DNA of 7,073 nt, from NCBI GenBank assembly GCA_009930275.1, contig RZYP01000102.1:1-7073 (forward strand), given 5' to 3'. The notes beneath the pieces were generated by a model. The model saw only the letters and a list, made by a program, of their open reading frames with translations. It did no database searches and was not told where the DNA came from. The stretch comes from Negativicutes bacterium (GTDB lineage: Bacteria > Bacillota_C > Negativicutes > Acidaminococcales > Acidaminococcaceae). This document shows positions 6,201 to 7,073 of this stretch, piece after piece. A program made the position numbers and the translations under genes. Every line of letters begins with the position of its first letter. The stretch's first letter is position 1.

Positions 6201-6989
6201 ATGAAGGCTGTAATAGTAGAAGATGAAAAAAGAGCAGCAAACCATCTCATGCACCTGATTCATGAAGCAGATGCCGACATAGAGATTATTGCCGGGTTAC
6301 AGACAATTGGTCAGAGTGTTGAATGGTTCCGTAATCATCCTATGCCCGATCTAGTTTTTCTTGATATACATTTGGCTGATGGTTCATCATTTGAAATCTT
6401 CAAAGAGATAAAGATCGACGCACCCATCATATTTACAACAGCATACGACGAGTATGCATTGAAAGCTTTCAGCGTAAACAGCATCGATTATCTTTTGAAG
6501 CCCATCAACAAAGATGACCTCAACCGTGCACTTACAAAAATTAAAACATTATCTCATATTCAAGATTCGGATAATTCGACTCTTATAAAAGAGTTGCTGC
6601 TAAAACTGAGTCGTGAATCAGCCTACAAGAAGGCGCTTCTGGTGGCACATAAGGATAAATTAATCCCCCTGCCTACAGAGGAGATCGCTTTTTTTTATAC
6701 ACAATACAAAATACTGAAAGTTTTTACGTTCAGAAATGCCAGTTATGTGATAGATGACTCTTTAGAAAATATCTCACAGCAGTTAGATCCATATCTGTTT
6801 TTTCGTATCAATAGGCAGTGCATTGTATCCCGCCAAGCCGTAAAAGATGCTACCATCTGGTTTTCCGGACGATTAGCTCTAAACCTTACCATTTCTACAC
6901 CAGAACGCCTCTATGTTAGTCGTTCAAACACACACGATTTCAAACAGTGGCTATCTGGGTTAGAGTCAAAATTCTATACCATCAGTTAA
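6201..6989 (+). CDS. LytTR-family response regulator transcription factor
   Basis: This 262-residue regulator has an N-terminal receiver domain (about 1-118) and a C-terminal LytTR DNA-binding domain (about 155-255). Receiver residues are complete: acidic pair E7/D8, phosphoacceptor D55 in LVFLDIHLADG, T79/T80 in IIFTTAYDEYALKAF, and K100 in DYLLKPI. The LytTR part shows IPLPTEEIAFFYTQYKILKVFTF (155-177), FFRINRQCIVSRQAV (200-214) and ERLYVSRS (235-242), all characteristic of the fold that contacts DNA through beta-strand loops. Length is normal. It is the last gene of the cluster, 21 nt after the kinase stop, and is presumably phosphorylated by that kinase. The direct repeat at 5064-5095 is a candidate target. 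I see no clear intrinsic terminator after it. Confidence 0.95.
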   Translation: MKAVIVEDEKRAANHLMHLIHEADADIEIIAGLQTIGQSVEWFRNHPMPDLVFLDIHLADGSSFEIFKEIKIDAPIIFTTAYDEYALKAFSVNSIDYLLKPINKDDLNRALTKIKTLSHIQDSDNSTLIKELLLKLSRESAYKKALLVAHKDKLIPLPTEEIAFFYTQYKILKVFTFRNASYVIDDSLENISQQLDPYLFFRINRQCIVSRQAVKDATIWFSGRLALNLTISTPERLYVSRSNTHDFKQWLSGLESKFYTIS

Positions 6990-7025
6990 CTAATGACCTA
7001 TTCTTATTTTTGTTATACAGGTAGT

Positions 7026-7073
7026 TTATTCGGCGAAGGCGTGGCGGAAGCCCTCCACCCTGTTCCAGTTTCC
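7026..7073 (-). CDS. Possible 3' end of a convergent gene, unidentified
   Basis: On the minus strand the frame entering at the right edge reads GNWNRVEGFRHAFAE and stops at TAA (7028-7026). Thirteen of the fifteen codons end in G or C, unlike the A/T-ending codons of the operon, which suggests real coding sequence of different codon bias, for example a highly expressed or acquired gene. The stop leaves a 36-nt gap to the response regulator, a plausible convergent arrangement. I do not recognise the family from so short a tail. The plus strand has one open frame here too but no start codon, so the minus reading is preferred. Confidence 0.4.
   Translation of the reverse strand, partial: GNWNRVEGFRHAFAE

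Noticed and set aside
6990..7025. Terminator between the response regulator and the convergent gene
   Set aside because: There is a T-rich stretch (7002-7012) but no stem of useful length before it on either strand.

Overview
The window looks like chromosomal DNA of a Bacteroidota bacterium, most likely order Bacteroidales. The evidence is A-rich leader sequences without strong Shine-Dalgarno motifs, matches to the Bacteroides -7 promoter element (TAnnTTTG), a divergent regulator start resembling the Bacteroidetes XylR-type proteins, and a TolC/MacA/split-MacB cluster joined to a LytS/LytTR pair, a layout common in that phylum. Genus cannot be assigned from this sequence.

Layout. Positions 1-98 (minus strand) hold the first 32 codons of a XylR-like sugar-responsive regulator. 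Positions 99-406 are an A/T-rich divergent intergenic region with a perfect inverted repeat and candidate promoters. From 407 to 6989 six genes run on the plus strand: a TolC-type outer-membrane channel (407-1711), a MacA-type periplasmic adaptor (1734-2915), a MacB-type ABC ATPase (3040-3798), a MacB-type permease (3828-5048), a LytS-type membrane histidine kinase (5118-6179) and a LytTR response regulator (6201-6989). Gaps are 22, 124, 29, 69 and 21 nt, so the set is probably one operon with two longer, structured gaps. After 6989 there is a short gap, then what appears to be the 3' end of a convergent minus-strand gene with GC-rich codons (7026-7073).

How the genes work together. The ATPase and permease form an inner-membrane MacB-like mechanotransmission transporter, here encoded as two polypeptides rather than the single fused MacB of enterobacteria. 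The adaptor bridges it to the TolC-like channel, giving a tripartite exporter. The kinase has four membrane helices and no large sensor domain. It is predicted to phosphorylate D55 of the LytTR regulator, which probably controls this operon. The substrate cannot be read from the sequence.

The protein-coding content belongs to known families. The most unusual signals are non-coding. (1) The 124-nt gap between adaptor and ATPase holds a 90-bp segment with imperfect terminal inverted repeats, flanked exactly by an 8-bp direct repeat (GAATATAA). It looks like a MITE-type insertion; removing it restores a 26-nt gap typical of this operon. (2) The gap before the kinase has a 10-bp direct repeat with a 12-bp spacer, the geometry of LytTR-domain binding sites, followed by a perfect 17-bp palindrome next to the kinase start codon.
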